64,000 nucleotides of DNA from Nitrososphaerota archaeon (GCA_029785375.1 JAFLZV010000003.1:41518-105517); one strand, 5' to 3'; numbered from the stretch's first letter, positions 52,533-62,648 are shown. The notes: generated by a model from the sequence alone, not told the origin. Translations and numbers: made by a program.

Positions 52533-53186
52533 CTAGTACGAGGCACCCTCGGTGGAAGCAGATTCGGCAGACGGGAGAGACGAGGGGATGTCCGGGAACT
52601 TCTCGCGCATGCGCGTCTCCGCCACGGCCGAGGCCTCGGCCAAGATCTTCTCGGCGTCCTCGTTGGCGGCTTCGAAGTTGAGGGAGTACCCACCTACGGT
52701 CCCTGCGTCCACCAGGATGCTGCTGAGCAGACCAGAGATCTCGCCGATCTCGTTCTCGGCCTCTGGCAACACGCCCACCAAGCCTTGCTTGACGTTGCGT
52801 ATCACAGACATGGCCGGTGTCAGGGTGACGACGATGTCACCCAGCTCTGTGATGGTGTTGAGTCTGAGCACTATCTGCTCCAGAGCGAGCTTTGCCTGGG
52901 TGACCATCTTGTTCATCTTTCTGATCTCGGCAAGCTCGTTCGCGAAGACGGACGCGTGCTGTGTGTCGTGCTTCTGTAGAGAGCTAACGACCTTTGTGAA
53001 GATCGAGTTGTCTCTCTCTCTGAGTTTGGTGGATGTGGAGTCGAGTTTGGCGACCTGGACTTGGATTTGGCGGACTGCGAGGTCTAGCCTCGGCTTCAGG
53101 GGCCCGGGGTTCCTCACGGAATCCCTCACCCGAGTTCCGAAACTCTGGCTGTTTTGCTTTTCCCATTTACCTGCGAACGTGGACAT
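52533..53186 (-). CDS. cdvB: CdvB-family ESCRT-III (Snf7) protein
   Basis: 217 residues. A basic, helical N-terminus (RVRDSVRNPGPLKPRLDLAVRQIQVQVAKL) is followed by long helices with heptad character and a C-terminal acidic tail ending with MREKFPDIPSSLP, the ESCRT-III pattern of archaeal CdvB proteins. These polymerise at the membrane in cell division of Thaumarchaeota and Sulfolobales. The size fits the shorter CdvB paralogs; no winged-helix extension is present. No CdvA or CdvC gene lies next to it. ATG is about 50 bases from the TATA box. Confidence 0.88.
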   Translation of the reverse strand: MSTFAGKWEKQNSQSFGTRVRDSVRNPGPLKPRLDLAVRQIQVQVAKLDSTSTKLRERDNSIFTKVVSSLQKHDTQHASVFANELAEIRKMNKMVTQAKLALEQIVLRLNTITELGDIVVTLTPAMSVIRNVKQGLVGVLPEAENEIGEISGLLSSILVDAGTVGGYSLNFEAANEDAEKILAEASAVAETRMREKFPDIPSSLPSAESASTEGASY

Positions 53187-53232
53187 AGGTAGCTTCGAGC
53201 ATCAACGGTCCCAAATTCTCTAAGTGGGGAGT

Positions 53233-53240
53233 AGTATAAT
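53233..53240 (-). promoter_or_regulatory. TATA box of cdvB
   Basis: ATTATACT on the minus strand, predicting a leader of about 24 bases. Confidence 0.45.
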
Positions 53241-53330
53241 CTGGTTCACCAACTCATTAACTATTGTTCTTTTTTCTTGACACGCGGTCAGAGGCCGAGG
53301 TTTTTCTCCCCCCCTGGCCGGCGTGGTGGC

Positions 53331-54017
53331 GTGAAGGTCGCGATACTGTCGGACGTCCACGGGAACCTTGAGGCCCTGAGCGCCGTCCTCCGCGAGGCGG
53401 GGGGGCTCGAGGTGTACTGCCTCGGGGACTACGTCGACTACGGGGCCCAACCCAACGAAGTCATCGAGGCGCTGAAGGACGCGGGGGCCAGGGGCGTGGC
53501 AGGGAACCACGACGTGGCCGCGCTGACAGGTGACAGGTCAGGGTTCAACGCGAGGGCGGCCATGGGCTCGGTCTGGACGGCGGACCACATCACAGAGGAG
53601 AGCAGGCGGTACCTCGAGGGGCTTCCCCTGGAACTGAAGGAGGAGATGGGCGGGGCGCAGGTGTACTTCGCCCACGGGAGCCCGGACGACAGGCTGTGGG
53701 AGTACGTGGACCCGAGGACGCATCAGGACCTCTTCGGCCACTACCTGGATAAGGTCGGGGCCAAGTCCATCGGGCTGGGGCACACCCACGTCCCCTACGT
53801 CTGGGAGGACGGGGGGCGCACCGTGTTCAACCCAGGCTCGGTGGGGCAGCCCAGGGACGGCGACTGGAGGGCGGCGTTCGCTGTCGTCACCTTCGACGGC
53901 GGCCGTGTGGAGGTGGAGGAGAGGAGGGTCGAGTACGACGTCGAGGGGGCGGCGAAGAAGATACTCGACGCCGGGCTCCCCGAGTCCTTCTCTCAGAGGC
54001 TGCGCGCCGGGACATGA
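53331..54017 (+). CDS. Calcineurin-like metallophosphoesterase
   Basis: About 228 residues with all five blocks: SDVHGNLEAL, LGDYVDYG, VAGNHD, FAHGSPDD, and GLGHTHVPY, then NPGSVGQPRDG. Resembles YfcE/MJ0936-type phosphodiesterases. GTG 53331 (VKVAILSDVHGN) is chosen over the longer open frame from 53277. It precedes IleRS on the same strand by 114 bases. Substrate unknown. Confidence 0.88.
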   Translation: MKVAILSDVHGNLEALSAVLREAGGLEVYCLGDYVDYGAQPNEVIEALKDAGARGVAGNHDVAALTGDRSGFNARAAMGSVWTADHITEESRRYLEGLPLELKEEMGGAQVYFAHGSPDDRLWEYVDPRTHQDLFGHYLDKVGAKSIGLGHTHVPYVWEDGGRTVFNPGSVGQPRDGDWRAAFAVVTFDGGRVEVEERRVEYDVEGAAKKILDAGLPESFSQRLRAGT

Positions 54018-54077
54018 ACCCTCGTGGGGGACTCGGCCGGCCCCGAGGCGCAGGACTGGCCCCCTGGGCGAGGTTAT

Positions 54078-54085
54078 GCTTAAGA
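54078..54085 (+). promoter_or_regulatory. TATA-like box of ileS
   Basis: GCTTAAGA, about 50 bases before GTG 54132; leader about 25 bases. Confidence 0.4.
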
Positions 54086-54131
54086 CCCCCGCCGGGCGGA
54101 CTTTAGGCGGGAGTCTTGGGGAACAGAGCCG

Positions 54132-57100
54132 GTGGTTACAAAATTATCCCGACGCGCTAGTAAGCGGACCACGCTCAGCCAAGACTACGACTGGAAGAAG
54201 ATCGAAGCGAAGGTCAGGCGATTTTATGCGTCCCCGCGGACGAAGGCCAAGACGGCCAAGGCGGTGTCCAAGAGCAAGCCTCTAGGCTACATCGAAGGGC
54301 CCCCGACCCTGAACAACCAGCCCCACGTCGGCCACGTGAGGGGGCGGATGATGAAGGACCTCTGGTACAGGTACCGGACCATGAAGGGGGACAACATAGT
54401 CTTCCGCGGCGGGTGGGACACCCAGGGGCTCCCGGTGGAGCTGCAGGCGGAGAAGGAGCTGGGGCTCTCGGGGAACAAGTGGGAAGACCTGGATAAGATA
54501 GGGGTCGACAGGCTGGTCGCCGAATGCAAGCGGATCATAGGGAGGTACAGGGCCGACTGGGACGAGGCAGACGCCCTCCTGGGGCTGATGCTTGACCGCG
54601 AGCGGGCCTACATGACCTACCGGGACGACTACATAGAGCGGGAGTGGTCCTACCTTGAGAAGGCGTGGAAGAGCGGGCTCCTCGGGGAGGGGTTCAAGGT
54701 GGTCCCTTACTGCCCAAGGTGCCAGACCGCCCTCAGCGCGGGGGAGGTGAGCCTCGGAGGGTACGAGAAGCTGGAGGACCCGAGCCTCTACTACAAGGTG
54801 AAGGCCGGGGACGGGGCATACCTGATCGTCTGGACCACGATGCCGTTCACGGTCGTCACCGACGAGCTGGTGGGGGTGAAGCCGGGGTCTGAGTACGAGT
54901 ACGTGGCGGCGGGGGACGAGGTCTGGGTGGTCAACGCACAGAGGAAGGAGGCGCTGGCCAAGGAGCTCGGGGTCGAGTTCGGCGAGACCAAGAAGCGGGT
55001 GAGGGGCGAGGAGCTCGAAGGGCTGAGCTACGAGCACCCCCTGCTCGACGTCATACCCGGGCTGACGGAGCTGAAGCTGAGCGGGGGGGTGCACAAGGTG
55101 GTGGCCGAGGAGTATGTGGACGTGACCACGGGGACAGGCTTGGTGCACATGTCCCCGGCCAACGGCGAGGAGGACTTCGCCGTGGCGCAGAAGAGGGGGG
55201 TGCCTGTCTTCGCCCCCTTCGACGACAGGGTGAGGTTCACCCAGGAGGCCGGGAGGTTCGCCGGGCTCTTCGCCAGGGACGCGGACCAGGCGGTGATAGA
55301 CGAGCTGAAGGCGAGGGGGGCGGTCGTGCGGTCCGGGAGGATAGTCCACGACTACCCCGTCTGCTGGAGGTCGGACGACAGGCTCGTTTGGCTCGCCCGG
55401 CGCGAGTACTTCTACTGGGTGGACAGGATCAGGGCGGACGTGGTGGAGGCTGCCGAGAAGGTGGAGTACTTCTTTGACGGGCCAAGGAACAGGTTCCTCG
55501 CGGGGCTGGCCGAGTCCCCCGCGTGGTGCGTGACCAGGGAGAGGGTCTGGGGGACCCCGCTCCCCATATGGGTCTGCGAAGCGTGCGGAGAGAAGACCGG
55601 GGCGTTCACGAGGAGGGCGGTCGTCGCCCAGGCACTGGAGCTCCCCGACGGGCCAAAGTTCGAGCTCCATCGGCCCTGGATGGACAGGGTCGTCCTCCGG
55701 TGCCCGAAGTGCGGCGGGAGGGCGAAGCGCGAGCCTTACGTCCTGGACACCTGGCACAACAGCGGGGCAGCACCCTACTCCTCGCTCACCGACAGGGAGT
55801 TCGCCGAGCTCGTCCCCGTCGAGTTCCTCACCGAGGCCATAGACCAGACCAGGGGCTGGGCGTACACGCTGCTCCTCCTGAACGTGATCCGGACAGGGAA
55901 GCCCGAAGCCCCCTACAAGGCGTTCCTCTTCCAGGGGCACGTCCTGGACGAGAACGGCCAGAAGATGAGCAAGAGGCTTGGGAACGTGGTGCAGGGGCTG
56001 GACCTGCTCCGCAACAACTCGGTGGACGTCGCCAGGTTCTACGTGCTCGCCAAGGCGTCCCCCGAGGACTCGGTCAACTTCGACCTGAAGGAGATGTCCG
56101 GGAGGGCGTACCAGGTGATGAACACCCTCTACCACCTGCACCTGTACCTTCAGCAGAACGGGGCCCTGGACGGCTACGCCCCGGAGAAGCACCACCTGGC
56201 CTGGGCCGCCAAGCGGAGGGCCCTCACCTTGGTGGACAGGTGGATGCTGCAGAAGCTGGAACAGGCGCAGCGTGGCGTGGAGAGATGTTATTCCGCAGGG
56301 AGGTACAACGAGGCGGCGAAGAGCATAGAAGAGCTGGTGATCACCCGCCTCAGCCAGACCTACGTCAGGCTGGTGAGGAGCGAGCTCTGGGACGACGACC
56401 CCGGGGGGATGGGAAGGCGCCTGGCGATCTACGCGGTCCTGGGACACGCGCTCAGGAGGGCCGACGAGCTGCTGCACCCCATAGCCCCCTTCGCGACGGA
56501 GTACCTCTGCCAAGAGGTGTTCGAGGGGGGGGAGTGGTCGACCCCTATCCTGGCGACGGGGATGGAGGAGTCGGCCGGGCGTGGCTCGAAGAAAGCCGAG
56601 GAGGTCGTCGACTTCTCCCTCACGGTGGAGGAGGCGTGCAACTCTGCCAGGGCCAGGGCGAAGCTCAAGCGGCGGTGGCCGCTCAGGGTGGCGGAGCTGC
56701 TTGTGCAACGGGCGGCTGAAAGGGTAGCCAGGAGGGCGAGAGGGACGGTGGCCCTTCTATGCAACGTCAGTGACGTCGCCGTGAAGACCGAACCGGAGGG
56801 GTTCCCGGCGTCCTTCGTCCTCAGGGCGAACACCTCCAGGGTAGGGGCCCTGTTCAAGGAGAGGACGAAAGAGGTGCTCCCCGTGCTCAGACCGATGGAG
56901 GGGAGGGAGGCACTCGCCGCCTACTTCTCCGGGAGGCCGGTCAGGGCCGGGTCCTTCGACGTCCCTCTTTCGGCCTACGACCTGTCGGTCACCCCCAGGG
57001 GGGGGTTCGAGGTGGCGGAGAAGGGAGGGGTGTTCGTCGCCATCCCCATGGAGAGGGACAGGAAGCTGGTGGCCGAGGGGCTTGTGAGGGACCTGGCCAG

Positions 57101-57329
57101 GAGGCTGCAGGCCATGAGGAAGGAGAAGGGCTTCGTCCCGGCTGCGATGCTCAGGTCTGCGTCGGTCGCTGGGCTTGACCCCGAGGACCTGGAGCTGGTC
57201 GACCCCCTGAGGGAGAAGCTCGCCTACCTGGTGAGGGCGAAGAGGGTGAGCGTGGCCGCTGAGAGGGCGGGGGGAGGGTGGTCGGAGGCGGAGCTGGACG
57301 GGAGGCCGGTCTACTTCAAGATAGACTAG
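54132..57329 (+). CDS. ileS: Isoleucine-tRNA ligase
   Basis: 1065 residues, normal for archaeal IleRS. Class I signature HVGH at residues 65-68 within PTLNNQPHVGHVRG, GWDTQGLPVE, the CP1 editing domain around residues 200-400, KMSKR near residue 613, Cys pairs in VCEACGEK and CPKCGGR, and the C-terminal anticodon-binding helices. The GTG start is preceded by a TATA-like box. The minus-strand open frame of 808 codons inside it is a by-product of the very high G+C content. Its 3' end overlaps the GtrA-like gene by four bases, convergently. Confidence 0.96.
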   Translation: MVTKLSRRASKRTTLSQDYDWKKIEAKVRRFYASPRTKAKTAKAVSKSKPLGYIEGPPTLNNQPHVGHVRGRMMKDLWYRYRTMKGDNIVFRGGWDTQGLPVELQAEKELGLSGNKWEDLDKIGVDRLVAECKRIIGRYRADWDEADALLGLMLDRERAYMTYRDDYIEREWSYLEKAWKSGLLGEGFKVVPYCPRCQTALSAGEVSLGGYEKLEDPSLYYKVKAGDGAYLIVWTTMPFTVVTDELVGVKPGSEYEYVAAGDEVWVVNAQRKEALAKELGVEFGETKKRVRGEELEGLSYEHPLLDVIPGLTELKLSGGVHKVVAEEYVDVTTGTGLVHMSPANGEEDFAVAQKRGVPVFAPFDDRVRFTQEAGRFAGLFARDADQAVIDELKARGAVVRSGRIVHDYPVCWRSDDRLVWLARREYFYWVDRIRADVVEAAEKVEYFFDGPRNRFLAGLAESPAWCVTRERVWGTPLPIWVCEACGEKTGAFTRRAVVAQALELPDGPKFELHRPWMDRVVLRCPKCGGRAKREPYVLDTWHNSGAAPYSSLTDREFAELVPVEFLTEAIDQTRGWAYTLLLLNVIRTGKPEAPYKAFLFQGHVLDENGQKMSKRLGNVVQGLDLLRNNSVDVARFYVLAKASPEDSVNFDLKEMSGRAYQVMNTLYHLHLYLQQNGALDGYAPEKHHLAWAAKRRALTLVDRWMLQKLEQAQRGVERCYSAGRYNEAAKSIEELVITRLSQTYVRLVRSELWDDDPGGMGRRLAIYAVLGHALRRADELLHPIAPFATEYLCQEVFEGGEWSTPILATGMEESAGRGSKKAEEVVDFSLTVEEACNSARARAKLKRRWPLRVAELLVQRAAERVARRARGTVALLCNVSDVAVKTEPEGFPASFVLRANTSRVGALFKERTKEVLPVLRPMEGREALAAYFSGRPVRAGSFDVPLSAYDLSVTPRGGFEVAEKGGVFVAIPMERDRKLVAEGLVRDLARRLQAMRKEKGFVPAAMLRSASVAGLDPEDLELVDPLREKLAYLVRAKRVSVAAERAGGGWSEAELDGRPVYFKID

Positions 57330-57757
57330 GCCGGAGAAGTCGACGCCTCTTCCTTCTTTATCCAAGTGAACCTGACGCTCAGCCAGTAGCGGAGCAGGAA
57401 GGCGACCGCTATGCCGAAGAGGTTCGAGACGGCGTAGTTGACCCCCAGGTAGGCGGTCAACGCGTAGAGGATCACCAGGTTGACGACCAGCCCCACGACC
57501 ATCAGGGCGTTGAACTTCAGCAGGCGGACAATGATGTGCCCGTGGCGCCTGTCCCTGAAGGTCCAGTAGTCGTTGAGGAAGAAGTTAGAGAGGATGGCCG
57601 CCTCGATGGCCACGGCGTCGGCGCGCAGGTAGTACACCCCCTCGTAGACCAGCGCGAGGAGGAGCCCCTCGTTGACCAGTACGCCAGAGAGCCCCACCAC
57701 GTTGAACTTGATGAACTTCAGCCAGTAGCTCAGCTTCAGAATCTTCTTGAGGCCCAT
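57326..57757 (-). CDS. GtrA-like membrane protein
   Basis: 143 residues with four hydrophobic membrane segments (FNVVGLSGVLVNEGLLLAL, the segment before FFLNDYWTFRD, LMVVGLVVNLVILYALTAYL and LFGIAVAFLLRYWLS), and conserved NDYWTFRD between the second and third. The GtrA/DPMS family helps move or use lipid-linked sugars in glycosylation of the cell envelope. The promoter TATA-like GTTAAATAAT (57806-57815) lies just beyond the stop of the upstream nuclease gene. Confidence 0.88.
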   Translation of the reverse strand: MGLKKILKLSYWLKFIKFNVVGLSGVLVNEGLLLALVYEGVYYLRADAVAIEAAILSNFFLNDYWTFRDRRHGHIIVRLLKFNALMVVGLVVNLVILYALTAYLGVNYAVSNLFGIAVAFLLRYWLSVRFTWIKKEEASTSPA

Positions 57758-57805
57758 TTTGTCAACATGCTCCGCCGCGGGGCGGTGCGGAGGCCGGGTT
57801 TGCAG

Positions 57806-57815
57806 ATTATTTAAC
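57806..57815 (-). promoter_or_regulatory. TATA box of the GtrA-like gene
   Basis: GTTAAATAAT on the minus strand; leader about 27 bases. Confidence 0.4.
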
Positions 57816-57819
57816 AGGC

Positions 57820-58815
57820 TCAGACGTCGAAGTCAGGGAGGGACGACTGGTATGCCGCAAGGGGCCTCGCCGAGAAGCCGAGGCGCTTTAGGTCCTGGGC
57901 GAACTCGGCGGCGAACCCGTGCACCGTATAGACCATCTCCGGGGATACGGCTTTGACGAGACTGACCAGCTCCTGGTAGTCGCAGTGGTCGCTCAGCGGG
58001 AAGGAGTAGTCGGCCCCCATGGTGAACCTGTATCCCTTGCCCAACGCCCAGCCGCTGAATGCGACGACGACGGCGCCGTACTTCTTCTTCAGGTGGGACA
58101 TGATCTTCCCCCTGCCGCTCGCCATGGGGCTGATCATCAGCCAGGGGCCTCGGGGGAGGCTGTCCATGTCCTTGGACGGGTCGAAGGCCGCCCCCCGCTT
58201 CAGCGGGACGCCGTGGTCGATGTGGACGCGGTTCATCGCAGCCACCTTTTCGTGGTAGAACAGCGGCTCCCAGCTGGAGAAGAAGTAGGAGAGGAGCTGA
58301 GCCTTCCCCAGCGGGTAGCCCATCAGGATCACGGGGTTACCCCTGTCGTAGGCGGAAGCGATCAGCGAATTGACCTCCTTCACCAGCTTCGCCGTGGGGG
58401 GGAAGACGTACTCCGGCGCCCCGTAGGTGGTCTCCATCACCAGGACCCGCGCCTGGCGCGTCCTGCACTTGCCGAGGAAGGCCCTAGTCCTCCCTGAGGC
58501 GTCCCCGGTGTAGTACACCTCGTCTGCTATCCTTATCGCCCTAGACCCCAGTATGTGCCCGGAGTCCAGCAGCTCGACCCCCTCTACGGCCTCGGTGGTC
58601 TCCCCCAGGTCATACCCCCTCGCCCTGGCCAGCTCCCCGGTGACTGACGACGCGATGACCCTCTCGTTCTTCGACGGTGGGTGCATGTGGTCGATGTGGG
58701 CGTGGGAGACGAAGGTGTAGTCTGCCCTGACGTGCGAGTGTGGGTCGAGGACGTAGCGCTTCCCCTCCAGGTCGACCTGGATCCCGCCGTTGGCGGTGAC
58801 TGATGCGCCCCCCAA
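57820..58815 (-). CDS. Metallo-beta-lactamase/beta-CASP nuclease, mRNA 3'-end-processing-like
   Basis: About 331 residues. Metal motif SHAHIDHMH, DSGHILGSRAI, YTGDASG, METTYGAPEY and SDHCDYQEL with HGFAAEFAQDL near the C-terminus match the archaeal Exo/CPSF-like nucleases that act on RNA or in DNA end processing. The frame is open to 58944 and would overlap the upstream gene by 100 bases; TTG 58815 is used because CCTTAAATCC at 58841-58850 predicts a transcript start near 58820. Confidence 0.85.
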   Translation of the reverse strand: MGGASVTANGGIQVDLEGKRYVLDPHSHVRADYTFVSHAHIDHMHPPSKNERVIASSVTGELARARGYDLGETTEAVEGVELLDSGHILGSRAIRIADEVYYTGDASGRTRAFLGKCRTRQARVLVMETTYGAPEYVFPPTAKLVKEVNSLIASAYDRGNPVILMGYPLGKAQLLSYFFSSWEPLFYHEKVAAMNRVHIDHGVPLKRGAAFDPSKDMDSLPRGPWLMISPMASGRGKIMSHLKKKYGAVVVAFSGWALGKGYRFTMGADYSFPLSDHCDYQELVSLVKAVSPEMVYTVHGFAAEFAQDLKRLGFSARPLAAYQSSLPDFDV

Positions 58816-58840
58816 GATGCGGAGACCGACCGTTCGGTCT

Positions 58841-58850
58841 GGATTTAAGG
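58841..58850 (-). promoter_or_regulatory. TATA box of the beta-CASP nuclease gene
   Basis: CCTTAAATCC, about 30 bases before TTG 58815. It overlaps the last codons of the upstream glycosidase-like gene. Confidence 0.45.
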
Positions 58851-61151
58851 TGTAGAGACACGGTATGCCTTCCAACCCGCGGGCCCGAGGGAGGCCTCGA
58901 AGCCCATCGCGGCCGAGACCCTTACGGTACCTATCTTCGTCCATGAGCCCCTGACCGGGTCGAACTCCTCCAACGGGGTGCTGAGCCGCCTCGCCAGCTC
59001 CGCGGCTCTGGGCCGGACTGTGACGGACGCCTTCGCCGGCACGGAAGAAACGTTCCCCAGGCAGACCACCTGCCCGGGGGTGTGGAAGGAGACGCCTCTG
59101 ACCGACTTGGTCCCCGACTCGACCCTCTCCCAGCCCGAGAAGGACCAGCCCCCCTTCGATTCGAGCTTCCCGCCGCTGAAGAACAGGTGCCCCCTCCCGC
59201 CCCCCCTCCCTACGAAGGCGGCAGAGTCCCGTACGGCCCAGAAGCCTGCGGCCATGACCCAGTCGAAGACCGAAGAGGGGGGCGGGGCGATAGCGCCCTT
59301 CTCAGCGCCCTGAGGAAGGCCCAGCTCCCCTTCGACCAGGCACTGGAGGAACCTGGCGGCGGCTACGGGGTCAGGACCCTCGCCGTGGGCCTCCTTGGTG
59401 TCGGCGTCTACCCAGGAGGGGAAGAAGCCTGGAGGGGCGCCGAGCTTCAACGAGTCGTCGACGACCGTCCTCGCCACCTTCGCCACCGCGAGCCCCCCGA
59501 CCCCCGCCAGGCCTGTCCGGTAGCAGAGGAGTGCGTGTGCCAGGGTGGCCCTGGTCCAGACGCCGCCGAGCTGGCCGTCGCCGTAGGAGCCGTTGAAATA
59601 CATCACGTTCGAGGTTGGGACGGTCCTGGGGCCGTAGGGCGTGTCGAAGTCCCTTTCAGTCAGCCTGTGGGCCGCAGCCTGCTCCGCGGAGCCCATGAAC
59701 GCCTGGCGATAGGCGGCGACCGCCATGTCAGCCGTCTCGTCTGACCTCAGCCGCCCGGAGGAGTCCCTGCAGAGGGAGATGAACCCCCTCTCGTCCAGGA
59801 GCCGCCTTCGTACGCGGTCAGCGATCAGCTTCGAGCGCTCGAGGAACTTCGCCGCGTCCCCCGGCTTCGACGTCGCCCGGGCTACGAGGGAGACACCTTC
59901 GAGCGCCCCGGCCGCGGCGAGGGACACCTCCGTGAGCTCGTTGGTGGGGTACCCCCGCCCGAGTCGCCTCCGCCACCCCTGGGGGAGGGCAGGGTCGGTG
60001 GTCACCGCCGCATCCTTCGAATCCGCCATGAGGAAGGCGGCGAGCTTCCTGAGGAAAGGGTACGACGACCTCGACGCCCTCCTGTCTTGGCCCAGCAGCA
60101 GCGAGTAGGAAGCCGCCTGGAGGAAGACGGCGCTCTCGAGGACCCCTGGCCGGGATCTGTCCAGGGAGTGGGGGAGGGACCCGTCCCTGCGCGCCAGGGA
60201 CCTGGCCTCTGAAATGACGGCGGAGGCGAGCTTCGGCTCGAAATAGTGCAGAGCCCTCAGCGACTCGTACCTGTCGAGCAGGTCGTCGGCCCAGGGGGCC
60301 GCCCTGAGGGCCTCCAGGGCCCAGGACGCAGCCTCGGAGACCGAAAGATCCGAGCAGGAGAGCTCGACGGGGCGTGGGCGCGCCACGCCCTCTGCTGAGC
60401 GGAGCCGTCCGAACTCCGCGAGGGCCTCCTCGAGCTTCCCCGGGGTGTAGATGGACCCGAACTCGACCTCCCTGACCTCGCCGGGGGCGAGGTCCAACTC
60501 GTGGACGGAGAGGGCGAGGACCTGTCCGGACATCCCGGCGGTCCCCTCGGGGACCTCGCCTGAGGCGACGGCGTCAAGGGCGCGCGGCTTGCTGGTCGTC
60601 ATGAAGTACCTCGACGGGGAGGGGTGTGCCCCGATGACCCTGGCCGCCGGCGGTTCAGAGACCTCGTCCATGGCGACGTGGCTCTCCCTGTTGAAGGCGT
60701 TGACCCCCAGGGAGCCCCAGCGTGACGGCGTCTCGAAGTGGGCCGCCGCCACGTCGCTGACCCGTATGACCCTGAGCCTCACCTGGGAGCGGCCGGAGTT
60801 CCTCAGGGTCACCCGCCTGACGAAGCCGGAAGAAGGGCCGGGGAAGAACTCCATGGACTGGAGGAAGTCGACTTCGAACATCCTCCCTGCCAGGCTCGCA
60901 GTCTTCGGAGCGAGCCTCACCAGCCAGTCGGGCCTCTGGGCCGGGACGACCACCCCCGCCTGGACCTTGTAGACCCAGACCTGCTCGAGGCCGAAGAGCG
61001 CCCTCTTCTCTGGGAGCGACTCCAACGACCTGACCGCTCCGTCCGGGTCAACCAGCAGCCTGCAACCACCCGAGTGGAGGATCAGTGGGCGCTTCAAGGC
61101 CGAGGACCTGAAGCCGGCGGAGGCCGAGACCGACTCTGCTGTCGCAGCCAC
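58845..61151 (-). CDS. Six-hairpin glycosidase-like protein
   Basis: About 768 residues. The first third is a beta-sandwich domain; the middle (about residues 280-680) is helical with Trp- and Asp-rich loops such as FNGSYGDGQLGGVWTRATLAHAL and QGWRRRLGRGYPTNELTEVS, as in (alpha/alpha)6 glycosidases and phosphorylases (GH15/37/94 type); the end is again beta-rich. The family cannot be named with certainty, nor the catalytic acid. GTG 61151 is chosen over the open frame to 61247: a TATA-like GATATTATCC is centred 27 bases upstream. It follows cysS on the same strand. Confidence 0.7.
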   Translation of the reverse strand: MAATAESVSASAGFRSSALKRPLILHSGGCRLLVDPDGAVRSLESLPEKRALFGLEQVWVYKVQAGVVVPAQRPDWLVRLAPKTASLAGRMFEVDFLQSMEFFPGPSSGFVRRVTLRNSGRSQVRLRVIRVSDVAAAHFETPSRWGSLGVNAFNRESHVAMDEVSEPPAARVIGAHPSPSRYFMTTSKPRALDAVASGEVPEGTAGMSGQVLALSVHELDLAPGEVREVEFGSIYTPGKLEEALAEFGRLRSAEGVARPRPVELSCSDLSVSEAASWALEALRAAPWADDLLDRYESLRALHYFEPKLASAVISEARSLARRDGSLPHSLDRSRPGVLESAVFLQAASYSLLLGQDRRASRSSYPFLRKLAAFLMADSKDAAVTTDPALPQGWRRRLGRGYPTNELTEVSLAAAGALEGVSLVARATSKPGDAAKFLERSKLIADRVRRRLLDERGFISLCRDSSGRLRSDETADMAVAAYRQAFMGSAEQAAAHRLTERDFDTPYGPRTVPTSNVMYFNGSYGDGQLGGVWTRATLAHALLCYRTGLAGVGGLAVAKVARTVVDDSLKLGAPPGFFPSWVDADTKEAHGEGPDPVAAARFLQCLVEGELGLPQGAEKGAIAPPPSSVFDWVMAAGFWAVRDSAAFVGRGGGRGHLFFSGGKLESKGGWSFSGWERVESGTKSVRGVSFHTPGQVVCLGNVSSVPAKASVTVRPRAAELARRLSTPLEEFDPVRGSWTKIGTVRVSAAMGFEASLGPAGWKAYRVSTP

Positions 61152-61172
61152 GCCTGGGACTGCGCCTCGGGC

Positions 61173-61182
61173 GGGATAATAT
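61173..61182 (-). promoter_or_regulatory. TATA box of the glycosidase-like gene
   Basis: GATATTATCC-like element on the minus strand at the correct distance from GTG 61151; a second AT-rich box, CCAATAAA, lies at 61191-61198. Confidence 0.45.
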
Positions 61183-61222
61183 CGGGAGGATTTATTGGAG
61201 TTGAGCTGATGGAGACGTTCCG

Positions 61223-62623
61223 TTAACCACCCCGGACCCTCTTCCACCTGGTCCCTTCCGGGGTGTCCTCCACGACGACCCCGGCAGCTAAGAGCTCCGC
61301 CCTCAGCCTGTCAGACTCGGCGAAGTCTCTCCTCTTCCTGGCGGCCTCCCTCTCCCTGACCAGCTCCGCGAGCTCCGGTTCCAGGTCATCCTCCCCGAAC
61401 TCGAGGATCCCGAGGACCGAGTCCGCCCTCGCGAGGGCTTGTATCGCTGCTTGGGCGCCTGTCCCCCCGATCTCTCCGCAGTCTATCATGGCGTTCGCTT
61501 CCTTGGTGAAGGTCAGCATGGTTGCGAGAGCCCGGGGGGTGTCTAGGTCGTCGTCCATGGCCGCCTCGAACCCTGCGAGGAACTCTCCGACGGCGCCCGG
61601 GACCTCCCCCGTCCCCCCCTTGACCCCCCGCAGCCTCGCCAGCAGATCCTGGAGCCGTCCCCTCTGCGCCTTCGCCTGTGACAGTGCCGCGTCGGTGAGG
61701 TCGACCTGGTCCCTGTATCTCCCCGAGACGAGGAACGCGCGTACAGTCAGCGGGTCCCACCCCCGCGTCAAGAGCTCCCGGAGGGTGACGAGGTTGCCAC
61801 TGGACTTGTGCATCTCTCTTCCTCGGACGTTGAGGAACTCGGAGTGGAGCCAGTAGTTGACGAACTTCTTCCCGGTGGCCGCCTCAGATTGGGCGATCTC
61901 GTTCTCGTGGTGGGGGAACTTCAGGTCCGCCCCCCCGGTGTGGATGTCGAAGGTCTCTCCGAGGTAGTTCATCGACATCGCGGAGCACTCGACGCTCCAG
62001 CCGGGTCGCCCCCTGCCGAACTCGGACTCCCAGAAGACGTCCCCGTCGCCAGGCTCCCAGGCCTTCCAGAGGGCGAAGTCAGCCGCCTCCTTCTTCTCTT
62101 CGTAGTGGTCGCTGGACACCCTCCCGGCCGGCCTGAGTGAGTCGAGTCTGACCCCCGAGAGGGCGCCGTAGCGCTTGAACTTGGACACGTCGAAGTAGAC
62201 CGAACCGTCGGCGGCCCTGTAGGCGTACCCTTTCTCGACCAGGGTACGGACGAGGCCGAGTATCTCAGGGAGGTGCTCCGTCGCCCTAGGCATCGCCTCC
62301 ATCCTCTCGATTTTGAGGGAAGCGAGGTCCTCCATGAATGCGGCGATGTAGAACTCCGTGAGCTCCCTCAGGGGCTTCCCGGTCTGTCCCACCGCCCTGA
62401 TTATCTTGTCCTCCACGTCTGTGATGTTCATAACTGAAGTGACTTTGTACCCCTTGAACTTCAGGTGCCGCCTCAGCACGTCGTAGAAGACGAAGGCCCT
62501 GAAGTTCCCGACGTGGGCGTAGTTCCACACGGTCGGGCCGCAGTTGTATATCCTGACCTCGCCGTCCCTGATGGGCCTGAACTCCTGCATCTCGCGCCCA
62601 AGGCTGTTGAAGAGCCGGAGCAA
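61223..62623 (-). CDS. cysS: Cysteine-tRNA ligase
   Basis: 466 residues. Zinc and ATP site at the N-terminus: [17 protein letters not shown] (C28, HVGN as HIGH variant); [21 protein letters not shown] and [15 protein letters not shown], giving the other zinc ligands; and MHKSSGN as the KMSKS-loop variant. Start is TTG 62623, about 30 bases from CTTTTATCT, hence leaderless. Housekeeping gene. Confidence 0.96.
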   Translation of the reverse strand: MLRLFNSLGREMQEFRPIRDGEVRIYNCGPTVWNYAHVGNFRAFVFYDVLRRHLKFKGYKVTSVMNITDVEDKIIRAVGQTGKPLRELTEFYIAAFMEDLASLKIERMEAMPRATEHLPEILGLVRTLVEKGYAYRAADGSVYFDVSKFKRYGALSGVRLDSLRPAGRVSSDHYEEKKEAADFALWKAWEPGDGDVFWESEFGRGRPGWSVECSAMSMNYLGETFDIHTGGADLKFPHHENEIAQSEAATGKKFVNYWLHSEFLNVRGREMHKSSGNLVTLRELLTRGWDPLTVRAFLVSGRYRDQVDLTDAALSQAKAQRGRLQDLLARLRGVKGGTGEVPGAVGEFLAGFEAAMDDDLDTPRALATMLTFTKEANAMIDCGEIGGTGAQAAIQALARADSVLGILEFGEDDLEPELAELVREREAARKRRDFAESDRLRAELLAAGVVVEDTPEGTRWKRVRGG

Positions 62624-62648
62624 GGTCTGCGGAGCCTCCCCCCGTTCA

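Noticed and set aside
54282-56708. Minus-strand open frame of 808 codons
   Set aside because: It lies wholly inside ileS, is dominated by Pro, Leu, Arg, Gly and Val, has no domain, and is expected from the high G+C at third positions.
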